The position numbers were made by a program, and so were the translations under genes. Below are positions 29,760 through 39,593 of a DNA stretch of 57,156 nt, piece after piece (the stretch's first letter is position 1; the number at the start of each line of letters is the position of its first letter). Origin of the DNA: Streptomyces sp. CHD11 (GTDB lineage Bacteria > Actinomycetota > Actinomycetes > Streptomycetales > Streptomycetaceae); contig NZ_JABTTS010000036.1 in assembly GCF_018638295.1 (NCBI RefSeq), positions 1 through 57,156 of the forward strand, written 5' to 3'. Below the pieces are notes generated by a model, which was not told where the DNA came from, did not search any database, and saw only the letters and a list, made by a program, of their open reading frames with translations.

Positions 29760-30043
29760 CGGTTCTCCGATCTCCGTAGGAACTCCTGGCTGAATGGCTC
29801 CGCGCCGACCGTGGCATCCGGCGGCTCACCGGCCGCGGAACGCGGCGCGGCGGGGACGGGACGCCTCCGGGTTCCGTCGGCGGACGCGGCCACGCCGAAC
29901 CGGCCGTGCCGCAGCCGGCGGCAGCGGCAGAGACCTCGCCGAAGGGCGGGCCGGTGCGTTCCCAGGTCACGACGAGCCTCTGCCGACGGGTCCGCGGGGC
30001 CGGTACGGGCGGGGACGGGAATGCGGCTGCGAGGGGGGCCGGG

Positions 30044-30730
30044 TCATCGAGGTACGTCCAGTTGTCTGGCCAGGGCGTCCAGGGCCCGGCTGGCGGTTGA
30101 CTTGACCGTGCCGCGGGAGATCCCGAGCGTGTCGGCGATCTGCGCCTCGCTGAGGTCCGACCAGTAGCGCAGGACCAGGACCTCGCGCTGTCTGCGGGTG
30201 AGCCGCTGCAACGCGTCGATCACTTCCTGATGGGTCTCGGCGAGGAGCACACTCCTGTCCGCGGACGGGGCATGGCGTTCACGCTCAGGAACGTACGCGC
30301 GTGCCGTGCGGCGGCGGCGCAGAACCGAGCGGGCCGCGTTGACCACACTGGTGCGCACGTACGCCTCGGGGTCGTCCAGGTCCGTGAACTGACGGCCGTG
30401 GCGGCGCAGGAGCATGGCGAAGGCGTCCTGCACCACGTCCTCCGCCGTCGGGAGATCGTCCACCAGAAGCAGGGCCAGCCGCACCAGCGCCAGCCTGCGA
30501 TGGTGGTAGAGCTCGTTGAAGGCGTTCCCCGCCTTCGTCACGCCGGGGGACACCACCTCGGACAGGCGTCTCCCGCCGTCCGTCCGACTCTGCCGCGACC
30601 GCGGAGCGGGCCCGTCCAGGGCTCGGCGCATCAGCTCCACTCCGGCGCGGAGCCAGGGGTGCACGGGTCCGCACGCCCTCTGCCACCAGGCGAACGGCGG
30701 TGCGGCGGTCGAGATCGTCGCTGTTCTCAC
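30044..30730 (-). CDS. ECF sigma factor, SigE-family (accessory)
   Basis: 228 aa from GTG 30730. Sigma-70 region 2 spans about 70-135 (FNELYHHRRLALVRLALLLV, DLPTAEDVVQDAF) and region 4 about 165-225 (LTRRQREVLVLRYWSDLSEA, DTLGISRGTVKSTASRAL). The first 65 residues are an unusual basic extension; a later start near 30590-30550 is possible. Its promoter specificity is unknown. It is a candidate to read the GAACC/CGTTG motif found at 1.6-24 kb, though its own upstream region has no copy. Confidence 0.88.
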   Translation of the reverse strand: MRTATISTAAPPFAWWQRACGPVHPWLRAGVELMRRALDGPAPRSRQSRTDGGRRLSEVVSPGVTKAGNAFNELYHHRRLALVRLALLLVDDLPTAEDVVQDAFAMLLRRHGRQFTDLDDPEAYVRTSVVNAARSVLRRRRTARAYVPERERHAPSADRSVLLAETHQEVIDALQRLTRRQREVLVLRYWSDLSEAQIADTLGISRGTVKSTASRALDALARQLDVPR

Positions 30731-31613
30731 TTGTCTCCCGGACTTCGCGGTACCGGTCCGTCCTCCTGCCCCCGGGCGGACGGACCGTGCTGAGGGTGAG
30801 CCGTGATGGATTCCTTCACGTGTGTCTCCGGGCGGAGCCCGGAGTCATACGTCAGCCGGGGCGGTGAGAGCCTCACCGTGCCGGATTCGCGGGCCCCGCC
30901 TCCCTCGTGGGCGTCTGCCCTCGGCACCTCGCCGGGTGTCCACGCCCCGGACGGGGGAGACCGGGCCTGCTTCCCGGTGAGCCGCCGCAGCTCCACCGAG
31001 GTCCGGTGCGGTGCCCGGCGGGCACCCCGGTCACGGTGCGGGCCCGGTCCGGACGGGCGCTGCCGGGGGTGACGTGACGTACTGACATCTTCGGTCCTCG
31101 AATCCTTCGTCAGGCGGGTCGACGGATCGTCAGGGACAGCCGGTGGCCGGCTGCTGGAAGGGGACCCACCCACAAGGACGTCCGAGGGCTCCCGGGGTTG
31201 CAGGTGCCTCAGGAGTTTCAGGAGTCTCAGGAGTTTCACCGGGTGGATCGAGGACCGGTGGACAAGGACTGCCGACGTCCTGCGCCGCCACCACGTCGCC
31301 GCCCGGCCACACCGCTTGCCACTCTCCTCGTGCGGAGAGCCGCGGACGGAGAGCCACGGACGGACCAAGTCCAGTGACGCAGGTCACTGATCCTTTCCCG
31401 GGTGCGTCTCGACCGACCCGCAACCCCGGGGGCCCTCGGGCGTCCATCGGGATGAACGCGCCTTCGGCACGGAGCCGATGACGAAGGGCTTCCCGAAGTC
31501 CGGCTCCGCTCGTCGGCCCGTTGGGCGCGGCGCGCGTCCCAGCTCACTCCCCGACGTCCCGACCGACACCGTGACCGGGTGCGTCCCGGCACGAACCCCT
31601 CCAAGGAGCGCGA
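30731..31613. other. Long gap (883 nt) with no supportable gene
   Basis: Divergent intergenic region between the ECF sigma gene and the secreted hydrolase. ORFs in it are low in coding signal. It holds three tandem 9-bp repeats of TCAGGAGTY (31209-31217, 31218-31226, 31227-31235). The hydrolase ribosome site CCAAGGAG lies just before 31614. Promoters for both flanking genes should be here, but I cannot place them. Confidence 0.5.
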
Positions 31614-33107
31614 ATGTTGCGTCCACTGCTCGCCGCCACGGCGGGTGTGATGCTCTTGGCCACGACCGCGGTCCTGGCCGACGCCGCACCCGGTTCACCC
31701 GGTTCACCCGGATCCGTCGACTGGGCACCGTGCGCCGACCGACCCGAGTTCGAGTGCGCCACTCTGGCGCGGCCGATCGACCGCGGCCGGCCCGACGGCG
31801 GCACGTTCGGCATGGCCCTGGCCCGCCACCGCGCGACCGACCCCGACCGGCGCATCGGTGTACTCGTGGTCAACCCGGGTGGACCTGGCATGTCCGGCGT
31901 CGACTTCACCTTCGGCTCACGGTGGAACTTCAGCCCCGAGGTGCTCGCCCGGTTCGACATCGTCGGTTTCGACCCGCGTGGCGTCGGGCTCAGCCAAGCG
32001 GTGCGCTGCTCGGCGGATCTGTACTTCGGCGGGCCCCCGGCACGTCCCACCGACCAGGCGGGGTTCGACGAACTGAGCGAGCACAACCGGCAGTTGCACG
32101 CGGACTGCGCCCGGCGGTCGGGGCCGATCGCGGACCACGTCTCCACCGAGGACGTCGTGGAGGATGTCGACGCGCTGCGCCGGGCGCTGGGAGAACCGGA
32201 GATCAGTTTCTACGGACTCTCCTACGGCACCGTGATCGGCCAGCGCTACGCCGAACGTCACGGCGACAAGGTCCGCGCGATGCTCCTGGACTCGGTGGTG
32301 GACCGGGGCCTCGACGCCGGCGAGTCGGCGGCCTCGGCCGCCCGGGCCGCCGCGGACTCGTACGAGGAGTGGAAGCGGTGGAACGCCCGCACCCCGTCCT
32401 CACCACTGCACGGGCAGGACATCGACGCGCTGTGGGACGGCCTGATGGCCAGGGCGGACCGCGGTGAGCTCGTCGACCTGGAGGGCTCGGGTGACCCGCT
32501 CACCCCGTACGACCTCAGCGCCGGCCTGACCATCACGGCCTACGGTCCGGACTGGGAGGACTTCAGCGCGTGGGTGCTGTCGCTGAACGGTGTCGGCGTC
32601 GGCGTCACCCCGCCCGCATCGGACGGCGAGGTCACCCCGCCGTCCGATGAGCCGGAGGACGGGAAGGACACCTCGCTGTACGCCGGCGCGATGGCCCACA
32701 TCTCCTGCGCCGACCAGAGCTTCCGCGTGCGCACCTACGCCGAGTACGCCGAGTTGACGCGGCAGGCGCAGCGGATCTCCCCGCGGACGCTCGGTTCGGA
32801 CCGCGGCAACACCCTGCTCACGTCGTGCGTCGGCCTGCCGGAAGCAAGTACCCCGCAACAGCCGGGGGCCATGCGCACGAAGGTGCCGACCCTGCTCATC
32901 AACAGCAGGCACGACCCCTCGACCTCGCACGAGAACGCGGCCTCCGTGCACCGCAGGCAGCGCGGGGCGACCGTGCTCGTGACCTACGAGGGGGCAGGGC
33001 ACGGCGTATACGACCGCAATGACTGCACCCGGCGGGTCAGCGACGCCTACCTGGTGTCGCTCGACGTGCCGCGCGACGGGCTTTCGTGCCCTTCGACGGA
33101 CCAGTGA
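31614..33107 (+). CDS. Secreted alpha/beta hydrolase, tripeptidyl aminopeptidase (TAP/S33) family
   Basis: 497 aa from ATG 31614, with AAGGAG upstream. Signal peptide about 1-25 (LLAATAGVMLLATTAVL, ending near DAAPGS). The S33/TAP pattern is clear: VVNPGGPGMSGVD (oxyanion region), IVGFDPRGVGLS, the nucleophile Ser203 in YGLSYGT, Asp434 in SRHDPST and His463 in GAGHGVY, within the C-terminal TAP domain. Such enzymes release tripeptides from protein N-termini outside the cell. A second alpha/beta hydrolase follows 48 nt later, probably cotranscribed. Confidence 0.9.
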   Translation: MLRPLLAATAGVMLLATTAVLADAAPGSPGSPGSVDWAPCADRPEFECATLARPIDRGRPDGGTFGMALARHRATDPDRRIGVLVVNPGGPGMSGVDFTFGSRWNFSPEVLARFDIVGFDPRGVGLSQAVRCSADLYFGGPPARPTDQAGFDELSEHNRQLHADCARRSGPIADHVSTEDVVEDVDALRRALGEPEISFYGLSYGTVIGQRYAERHGDKVRAMLLDSVVDRGLDAGESAASAARAAADSYEEWKRWNARTPSSPLHGQDIDALWDGLMARADRGELVDLEGSGDPLTPYDLSAGLTITAYGPDWEDFSAWVLSLNGVGVGVTPPASDGEVTPPSDEPEDGKDTSLYAGAMAHISCADQSFRVRTYAEYAELTRQAQRISPRTLGSDRGNTLLTSCVGLPEASTPQQPGAMRTKVPTLLINSRHDPSTSHENAASVHRRQRGATVLVTYEGAGHGVYDRNDCTRRVSDAYLVSLDVPRDGLSCPSTDQ

Positions 33108-33145
33108 CACCGACAGCACCGACAGCACCGACAGCACCGACAGGA
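33108..33145 (+). repeat. Four tandem 9-bp repeats between two hydrolase genes
   Basis: CACCGACAG is repeated four times directly after the stop at 33107 and before the GGAGAG ribosome site of the next gene. It is likely slippage-prone and sets the intercistronic spacing. Confidence 0.85.
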
Positions 33146-33155
33146 GAGACAACCG

Positions 33156-34247
33156 ATGAACTTCGACAGGACAAGGACTCTGGCGCCGGCCACGAAGGTC
33201 CTCGTCGTGCTGGCCGCCCTGATGGCCGTCCCGTTCACCACTATGGCCGCCGAACCGGGCAGCGCCTCCCGGACGGACAGCGCCGCCCGGATCGAATACA
33301 CCCTGGGGGACACGGCGTTCACGGTGCCGGGATTCCTCGACGCGGAGAGGGAGAAGACGGCCCAGATCGAGTTGACGGCTGTCGTGCACCATCCTCCGGC
33401 CATGAGCGGGCCACGCCCGGTGGTCATGCTCGCGCACGGTCTCTGGTACAGCTGCGCCGGTGAGACCATGGGCTGGCCCTGCCCCGCGGGATCACAGCCG
33501 ACGCGGAGCTACACCGGATACGACTACCTCGCGAAGGAGCTCACCGAGCAGGGGTTCGTCGTCGTCTCCGTGAGTGTGAACGGCATCAACGCCGGTGAGT
33601 TGGGACCGCCCGCCGATATGGCGCGCGCCGCACTGGTGAACAGGCACCTGGAGATGCTCCGCGAAGCGAACGACGGAAAGGGGCCGCTGGCCACGCAACT
33701 GCGGGCGCTGCGCGGCAACTTGGACCTGGCCAACGTCGGGCTCATGGGACATTCCCGCGGCGGCAGGGGGGTGGTCTGGCAGGCGGCCGACACCCACGCG
33801 GCCGACCTGCCCCGCGGAGTCCGTCTGCGGGCGGTCCTCCCGCTCGCGCCCGCCGATTACCACGTCTCCGACCCGGACTCGCCCGAGCACCTCGACTACC
33901 GCATCACGCAGGTGCCCTTCGCGGTGATTGCCGGTGACTGCGACGGGGGCGCGGCCATGAACCGCCGCACCTTCGCGAAGAACGCGGACGGACGGAACAA
34001 GGTCCCCTTCTACGAGGTCGACTTCTCCGGAGCGAACCACAACTTCTTCAACTCCGAGTGGGCGTACGACAACGACACCAGCTGCGAGCCGGAGAACTCC
34101 TGGAGCGAGCTCGAGCAGCAGAGTGCCACCACCCGGTACATCGGCTCCTTCTTCCGGTACCACATGCTCGGCGACGCCTCCGCCGAAGACGTCGTCGTCA
34201 ACGGATTCCCGGGCGCCCGGGTCACCCGGCACCAGCCGGTGAGCTGA
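33156..34247 (+). CDS. Secreted alpha/beta hydrolase
   Basis: 363 aa from ATG 33156, with AGGAGAG upstream. Signal peptide about 1-31 (VLVVLAALMAVPFTTMAA). The fold signatures are PVVMLAHGLW (oxyanion), the nucleophile Ser200 in GHSRGG, an acidic residue near IAGDCDGGA and His in FSGANHNFF. The substrate is unknown; the sequence resembles chlorophyllase/PET-hydrolase-like secreted esterases more than peptidases. A terminator hairpin follows at 34275-34335. Confidence 0.85.
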   Translation: MNFDRTRTLAPATKVLVVLAALMAVPFTTMAAEPGSASRTDSAARIEYTLGDTAFTVPGFLDAEREKTAQIELTAVVHHPPAMSGPRPVVMLAHGLWYSCAGETMGWPCPAGSQPTRSYTGYDYLAKELTEQGFVVVSVSVNGINAGELGPPADMARAALVNRHLEMLREANDGKGPLATQLRALRGNLDLANVGLMGHSRGGRGVVWQAADTHAADLPRGVRLRAVLPLAPADYHVSDPDSPEHLDYRITQVPFAVIAGDCDGGAAMNRRTFAKNADGRNKVPFYEVDFSGANHNFFNSEWAYDNDTSCEPENSWSELEQQSATTRYIGSFFRYHMLGDASAEDVVVNGFPGARVTRHQPVS

Positions 34248-34274
34248 CGGCCTCGCGGCCTTCAGCCGCCGCCC

Positions 34275-34335
34275 CACCTGCTGCCGGCCGATTCCGGGGT
34301 GCTCCGGGGAACAGGGACCCGGCCGGCAGCAGGTG
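34275..34335. terminator. Bidirectional terminator hairpin
   Basis: CACCTGCTGCCGGCC (34275-34289) pairs with GGCCGGCAGCAGGTG (34321-34335): a perfect 15-bp stem with a 31-nt loop, between the convergent hydrolase and VOC genes. Confidence 0.75.
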
Positions 34336-34412
34336 CACCACCACACGTGCGGGGAGGTCCCGTATCCGCTGCCGAGTCCTGCCGCGCCCCCCAGTGACCT
34401 TGCGTCTCCGAT

Positions 34413-34832
34413 TCAGGTCACTGGCTCCCCCGACCGGTCCCCCGACGGGCCGGGCGGGGTCACCCACTCGACGAGCTGGACGATGACGCCGTTGGGGTCG
34501 GTGACCTGGACGAGCCGCTCGCCCCACGGCTCCTGGCGCAGCGGCATGGTGATGGCCGCCCCCTCCTCCCGCAGCCGCCGCTCCTCCTCCTCGATGTTGG
34601 TGACGGTGAAGGCCAGGACGACCCCGGCGGCATGCTGGTCGCGCCGGCCGGCGGGCAGGACCTCGTTGCCGCGGTGCAGCAGGACGATGTCGACGGCCGC
34701 GCCGCCACGGGTCAGTGACGCGAATCCGTCGGCGGAGGCGATCTCCTTGTATCCGAGGTGCGTGGTGAAGAACTGCTGCGAGGCGGTCACGTCATCGACG
34801 GTCAACGACACGGTGGAGACGGTGATCTGCAC
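34413..34832 (-). CDS. VOC family (glyoxalase/bleomycin-resistance-like) protein
   Basis: 139 aa from ATG 34832, with GAGAGAGAAGAG upstream. A single VOC unit: the first strand is V-S-L-T-V-D-D-V-x-x-S-x-x-F-F, then D-I-V-L-L-H-R-G, and the end is V-T-D-P-N-G-V-I-V-Q-L-V-E-W. Metal ligands probably include the last Glu. It is most likely a dimeric dioxygenase, lyase or resistance-like protein; the substrate is not deducible. Confidence 0.85.
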   Translation of the reverse strand: MQITVSTVSLTVDDVTASQQFFTTHLGYKEIASADGFASLTRGGAAVDIVLLHRGNEVLPAGRRDQHAAGVVLAFTVTNIEEEERRLREEGAAITMPLRQEPWGERLVQVTDPNGVIVQLVEWVTPPGPSGDRSGEPVT

Positions 34833-35053
34833 GGGCTTCTCTTCTCTCTCGGGGCGGTCGGGTCGGGCGTTCAGGTCCGGCCGGCTCCCCCGGCGTTTCC
34901 TTCCCGGGCATCGCTCACCCGGGAAGACTGTCAGCGAACGGGCCCCGTGCGCTTGTGCAGGGTGCGGCAGAGTTACGGGCGGTCACGTTGCCGACTGCCC
35001 CCACCGTCTGGTGTGGTGGTTCGGGGGCCCACGGCCCGGGAAGGATCGATGAC

Positions 35054-35341
35054 ATGATCATTTTTGGTACCAAGGGGTATCTGTACCAGCTCGCGATACT
35101 GACGCTGGTGTGCGCGCAGTGCGGGAATCCCGCCGCGCACACGCTCAGGAAGCGGGTCACGAAGTTCACCCTGTTCTTCGTGCCGCTCTTCCCGGTCTCG
35201 ACGAAGTACGCCACGCAGTGCACCTTCTGCGGCGCCGAGCACAAGGTCACCGGGGAGCAGGCCGAGCAGCTCCAGGCCCAGGCCCTCGGCGGCGGGCAGT
35301 ACCAGGACCGGCCGCACCAGCAGCAGCCCAACCAGTCCTAG
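35054..35341 (+). CDS. Small zinc-ribbon protein
   Basis: 95 aa from ATG 35054. It starts IIFGTKGY and contains two Cys pairs, CAQC (about 19-22) and CTFC (about 56-59). They frame a hydrophobic loop (KFTLFFVPLFPVSTKY) in the manner of the actinobacterial zinc-ribbon family. A Gln-rich tail ends it. The function is unknown. Monocistronic. Confidence 0.8.
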   Translation: MIIFGTKGYLYQLAILTLVCAQCGNPAAHTLRKRVTKFTLFFVPLFPVSTKYATQCTFCGAEHKVTGEQAEQLQAQALGGGQYQDRPHQQQPNQS

Positions 35342-35372
35342 CCGCTTCTCCTGTCCCCCCTCGTCACCGGGT

Positions 35373-36089
35373 CTAGCCGTTCCAGTCGTCGTACGGGTCC
35401 GACGGGGCCGGCACCGGTTCGGCGCGGGTGACCTCGATGTACGGGATCGGGCCGCCGTTGACCGGGTCCTCGGTACGGCGCGGAGTGTAGGTGCCGGTGA
35501 TCCGCAGCCAGGTGTCCGGCCGCAGGACCGGGGGGATCGCGCCGGTGAGGGCGACCTTGACCGGCAGGCCGTCCGCGGCGCAGCAGTTGAGGCTCATCCG
35601 GACCAGGTACGGGGCGTCGGTGCCGTTCGTCGCCACGAATCCGGTGATGCTGATGGGCCGGTCGCGGAGCCGGCGGCCGTCGTCGTGGACCGCGCGGGCC
35701 GCGTACTCCACGACGCCGAGGCGCAGCGGCCCCCGGGCGGGGAGCTCCGGGAAGCCCAGGGGCTTCTGCAGCGCGGTACCCGTGTGGGTGGCGCTGTACG
35801 AGCCGAGGGCCGGCGGGGTGACCAGAATCAGGGCGAGGAGGGGGAGGGTGAGCAGCCAGGAGATGCGGGGTTCGCGGTGCGACTCCCCCGGGTGCGGCCG
35901 GCGCCGCCCTTCGTACCGGACCGTCGCCGCCGCGGTGACGATCAGTATCGCGCCGGACAGCAGGAGCAGCGGACGCAGGCCGGCCTTGACGTAGCGCAGG
36001 TGGAGGTCGGTCAGGCCGGCGTGCAGCACGGCCGCGCCGAGCAGGAACAGCAGCGCGGCCTGAGCCTGGCCGTTGAGACGTGTTCTCAC
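35373..36089 (-). CDS. TIGR03943 family permease subunit
   Basis: 238 aa from GTG 36089, overlapping the stop of the upstream permease gene (GTGA). Two N-terminal helices and a third near residue 80 precede an OB-like soluble domain (RPISITGFVATNG, LRITGTYTPRR) containing a CC pair (LNCCAADG), as in TIGR03943/YcgQ proteins. These pair with DUF318/ArsP-type permeases, and in several bacteria the pair is Zur-controlled and linked to zinc. No Zur box was identified. Confidence 0.85.
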   Translation of the reverse strand: MRTRLNGQAQAALLFLLGAAVLHAGLTDLHLRYVKAGLRPLLLLSGAILIVTAAATVRYEGRRRPHPGESHREPRISWLLTLPLLALILVTPPALGSYSATHTGTALQKPLGFPELPARGPLRLGVVEYAARAVHDDGRRLRDRPISITGFVATNGTDAPYLVRMSLNCCAADGLPVKVALTGAIPPVLRPDTWLRITGTYTPRRTEDPVNGGPIPYIEVTRAEPVPAPSDPYDDWNG

Positions 36090-37228
36090 AGCAGCACCGC
36101 TCCCGTCAGGGCCGACACCAGGACGGCCAGCACGAAGGTCGCGGGAGCGAAGCGCAGGGCGAAGGCACGGCCGAACGTGCCCGCCTGCATCGCGAAGAGC
36201 TTGAGGTCGACCATCGGCCCCACGACCAGGAAGGTGAGCCGGGCCGTCAGCGAGAACTGGGTCAGTGACGCCGCCACGAACGCGTCCGCCTCCGAACAGA
36301 TCGACAGCAGCACGGCCAGGACCGCCAGCGCCAGTACCGACAGCACCGGGTGTCCGGCCGCCGCGCTCAGCCACTGGGCCGGCACCACCGCCTTCAGCGT
36401 CGCCGCCGCCATCGCGCCGACCACCAGGTAACCGCCCGCGTGCATCACGTCGTGCCGTACCGACCCCCAGAACGCCGCGCCCCTGCTCCGGCCGTCGTAG
36501 GGCGAACGGGCGGGCGGGCGGAGCCAGTCGGTGCGGCCGAGACGCTGCCACAGCCAGCCCATCGCACACGCCACGAGCAGGCTCGCGACGAATCGGGCGA
36601 GGACCATCTCGGGGTTGCCCGGGAAGGCGACCGCCGTCGCCGTCAGCACGATCGGATTGATCGCGGGGGCGGACAGCAGGAACGCCAGGGCCGCCGCCGG
36701 GGCCACCCCCCTGCGCACCAGCGCGCCCGCCACCGGGACCGACGCGCACTCGCAGCCGGGCAGCACCGCGCCCGCCGCACCCGCGACCGGTACCGCCAGC
36801 GCCGGCCGCTTCGGCAGGGCGCGGGCGAAGAACGACGGCGGCACGAAGACCGCGATCGCCGCCGACAGCAGGACCCCGAGCACCAGGAAGGGCAGGGCCT
36901 GTACGACGACGGCGACGAACACCGTCATCCAGCTCTGCATCACCGGGGCCGCCAGGGCACTACGGACGGGCCCCTGGAACATCAGGGCCGTGAGCAGGAA
37001 CAGGATGAGGAGGAGGGGGGAGCTGAGACGGCGGGGTTCCTCGGGAGGTGTCTCACGGCCGGTCTCCTCACCCCCGGGCGGCAAGGTGAGGACCGGGGTG
37101 GGGGCCGGGGTGGCCGGGGTGGGAGACGCGTCGGAAGGCGTTTCGGGCAGCCCGTCGGACGCCGTCTCGCGGGGCCGTTCGGGTTCGGGCCCGTCGCTTC
37201 CGCGCGGGGGTGAAGTGGTGGTGGCCAC
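36086..37228 (-). CDS. DUF318/ArsP_1 family permease
   Basis: 380 aa from GTG 37228. A 70-residue Pro/Glu-rich cytoplasmic extension precedes eight or so membrane helices. The family signature LPGCECASVPVAGAL lies near 155-170 (the GCxC metal or thiol motif), with a second repeat region SICSEADAFVAASL near 305. It forms a translational pair with the TIGR03943 gene. The likely substrate is a metal, metalloid or small thiol; specificity is not determined. Confidence 0.87.
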   Translation of the reverse strand: MATTTSPPRGSDGPEPERPRETASDGLPETPSDASPTPATPAPTPVLTLPPGGEETGRETPPEEPRRLSSPLLLILFLLTALMFQGPVRSALAAPVMQSWMTVFVAVVVQALPFLVLGVLLSAAIAVFVPPSFFARALPKRPALAVPVAGAAGAVLPGCECASVPVAGALVRRGVAPAAALAFLLSAPAINPIVLTATAVAFPGNPEMVLARFVASLLVACAMGWLWQRLGRTDWLRPPARSPYDGRSRGAAFWGSVRHDVMHAGGYLVVGAMAAATLKAVVPAQWLSAAAGHPVLSVLALAVLAVLLSICSEADAFVAASLTQFSLTARLTFLVVGPMVDLKLFAMQAGTFGRAFALRFAPATFVLAVLVSALTGAVLL

Positions 37229-37365
37229 GGGCCGGGTGCACCTCCGGATGCGCGCGCGAAAGAACGGGGCCGCTCGGGTCCCCGGCCCTCTCGTACGGAG
37301 AACACGGCCCCCGTGTTCAGTCGTCGTCTGGAACCACCCGCCACGATGAGGCAGTCTCTTCCCCT

Positions 37366-39276
37366 GTGGTGAGCCTCCTTCCCAACCCCGCCCCGCCCAG
37401 CGACCCTTCCGCGCACATGGTGGTGTGCGGGGACGACGGGCTCGCGCACCGGCTCGCGGGCGAACTGCGCGGTGTCTACCGCGAACAGGTGATCCTCGTG
37501 GTGCCCCCGGCCGGCCGCAGTGTGCGGCAGCCGATGACCGGGCGGGCCCGTGCGGCCTCCGCGGCCCTGCTCGACCGGGTCGTGACCGCGGTCAACCGGG
37601 GCAACGGCGGGTCCGACGACACCCTGGTGCCCGGTGAACGGGTGATGGAGGCCGCCGAGCCGACCGAGCGCGTGCTCGACGAGGCCGGCGTGGCGCGGGC
37701 CGCCGCGCTGGCGCTGGTGTACGACGACGACGAGACCAACATCCGGGCCGCGCTGACCGCCCGCCGCCTCAACCCCCGGCTGAGGCTCGTCCTGCGGCTC
37801 TACAACCGGCGGCTGGGGCAGTACATCGAGGAACTGCTCGATCAGGCCGCCGATGTGAGTGGCGGCGTGGTCGCGGGAGCCGACGTCTCCACCACCGTGC
37901 TGTCCGACGCCGACACGGCCGCGCCCTCGCTGGTCGCCACCGCCCTGGTCGGCACCAGCAAGGTCGTCGACGCGGAGGGGCTGCTGCTGCGGGCCGTGGA
38001 GCGCCGGCCGCCGGCGCCGGGCGAGGTGGCCGACCCGGGGCTCTGCACCCTGGCGCTGCTGTCCGCCACGAGCAACGACCCGGCCGGCGCCGAGGGTTCG
38101 GAGGACAGCGGCGACCAGGGGCCGCGTCTGCTGCCCGACGCGGCTGCGGTGGCGGCCGCCACCGGGCGGGGCACGATGGTTCTGGAGCAGTTGTCCTACT
38201 CCGGGCCGCCGCTGCCGGCCCGGCGGGGCGGGCCGCCGTTCGCCTCGCTGTTCTCCAGGCGGCTGCGCTGGTCGCTCGCCGGGCTGGTGGCGGCCGTGAT
38301 CGCGCTCGCCGTGGCGCTGACGGTGGTGACACCGGACAGTCCGCTGCACGCCACCTACGTCACGCTGCTGGACCTGTTCGCGATCAACGAGCCCGCACAC
38401 CACGAGTCCACCGGCCGGCAGATCCTGCAACTGCTCTCCCTGCTCGTCGGGCTGCTGCTGCTCCCGGTGCTGCTGGCGGCGGTACTGGAAGCGCTGGGGA
38501 CGTTCCGCACGGCGTCGGCCCTGCGCAAGCCCCCGCGCGGGCTGAGCGGGCATGTGGTGCTGCTCGGACTGGGCAAGATCGGCACCCGGGTGCTGACACA
38601 GCTGCGGGAACTGCACATCCCGGTGGTGTGCGTCGAGGCGGACCCGGAGGCGCGCGGGATGGCCGCCGCCCGCCGGCTCCGGGTGCCGGTGGTGCTCGGA
38701 GACGTCACGCAGGAGGGCGTGCTGGAGTCCGCGAAGATCCATCGCGCGGACGCGCTGCTCGCGCTGACCAGCGAGGACGCCACCAACCTGGAGGCCGTGC
38801 TGTACGCGCGCTCCGTGCGGCAGGATCTGCGGGCGGTGCTGCGGCTGTACGACGACGACTTCGCGAAGGCGGTGTACCGGACGCTGCGGACGGCCCACCC
38901 GGACGCGCTGACACGCAGCCGCAGTGTGACGCACCTGGCGGCGCCGGCCTTCGCCGGGGCGATGATGGGGCGCCAGATCCTGGGGGCGATCCCGGTGGAA
39001 CGGCGGGTGCTGCTGTTCGCCGCGGTGGTCGTGGACGGGCACCCGCAGCTGGAGGGCCGGACGGTGGGGGAGGCGTTCCGCGCGGGGGCGTGGCGGGTGC
39101 TGGCGCTGGACACGGCGGCGCGCGGGGATGCGGCGGTGGCGGACGCGCGGGGGTCGGGACTGGTGTGGGACCTGCCGGACACCTACGTGCTGCGGGCGGG
39201 GGACCGGGTGGTCCTGGCGGCGACCCGGCGCGGGCTGGCGGAGTTGCTGGGGCGGCGGACGCGTAGCGCCACCTGA
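37366..39276 (+). CDS. Double TrkA-N (RCK) potassium-channel-like protein
   Basis: 636 aa from GTG 37366 (GTG 37369 equally possible; the ribosome site is weak). First Rossmann domain at about 12-160 (VVCGDDGLAHRLAGELRG). A membrane part lies about 305-385 (two helices flanking a loop with the segment INEPAHHESTGRQILQ). A second TrkA-N domain at about 390-530 has the GLGKIGTRV nucleotide-binding loop, and a TrkA-C-like end follows. This is the CASTOR/POLLUX-like or ion-channel DUF layout with duplicated RCK domains. It would gate cation flux with NAD(H) or another nucleotide. The first Rossmann domain lacks the usual GxGxxG. Confidence 0.85.
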   Translation: MVSLLPNPAPPSDPSAHMVVCGDDGLAHRLAGELRGVYREQVILVVPPAGRSVRQPMTGRARAASAALLDRVVTAVNRGNGGSDDTLVPGERVMEAAEPTERVLDEAGVARAAALALVYDDDETNIRAALTARRLNPRLRLVLRLYNRRLGQYIEELLDQAADVSGGVVAGADVSTTVLSDADTAAPSLVATALVGTSKVVDAEGLLLRAVERRPPAPGEVADPGLCTLALLSATSNDPAGAEGSEDSGDQGPRLLPDAAAVAAATGRGTMVLEQLSYSGPPLPARRGGPPFASLFSRRLRWSLAGLVAAVIALAVALTVVTPDSPLHATYVTLLDLFAINEPAHHESTGRQILQLLSLLVGLLLLPVLLAAVLEALGTFRTASALRKPPRGLSGHVVLLGLGKIGTRVLTQLRELHIPVVCVEADPEARGMAAARRLRVPVVLGDVTQEGVLESAKIHRADALLALTSEDATNLEAVLYARSVRQDLRAVLRLYDDDFAKAVYRTLRTAHPDALTRSRSVTHLAAPAFAGAMMGRQILGAIPVERRVLLFAAVVVDGHPQLEGRTVGEAFRAGAWRVLALDTAARGDAAVADARGSGLVWDLPDTYVLRAGDRVVLAATRRGLAELLGRRTRSAT

Positions 39277-39593
39277 CCGGCGCCCGGAACGAGGGCGAGC
39301 GGGGCGAGGGCGGGCGGGGCGAGGGCGGGCGGGGTGAGCGCTCCACCCGCCCGCGCTCCAGAAGGCCCCCGCGCCCGCACGGGCGCCCGGCACATCACTG
39401 GGGCGAGGGCGGGCTTCACCGGCCCACGCCCGAGGGGGCGCCTCCCCCGGGGACCGCCCGTGCCGTCACGCCGCCCAGGGGGCCGGGCACCCCGCTCCGA
39501 GGCGGCACGACGTCCCGCGCGGCCGGGAAGCCGCGGGAGCGGCGCCGGGCCCCGGCGGGACCCCACGCCGCCGGGGTCCGGCGGAGGCCGCGG
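39277..39593. repeat. Convergent gap with 15-bp direct repeats and hairpin
   Basis: 317 nt between convergent genes. GGGGCGAGGGCGGGC occurs at 39301-39315, 39316-39330 and again at 39400-39414. GGGCGGG (39327-39333) pairs with CCCGCCC (39346-39352) around a GAGCGCTC palindrome, a plausible terminator. I see no gene. Confidence 0.6.

Noticed and set aside
30727..31368. 213-codon minus-strand ORF in the long gap
   Set aside because: No domain, Arg/Ser/Pro low complexity, and no third-position bias consistent with coding. The VKLLRLLKLLRHL segment just reflects the 9-bp repeats.
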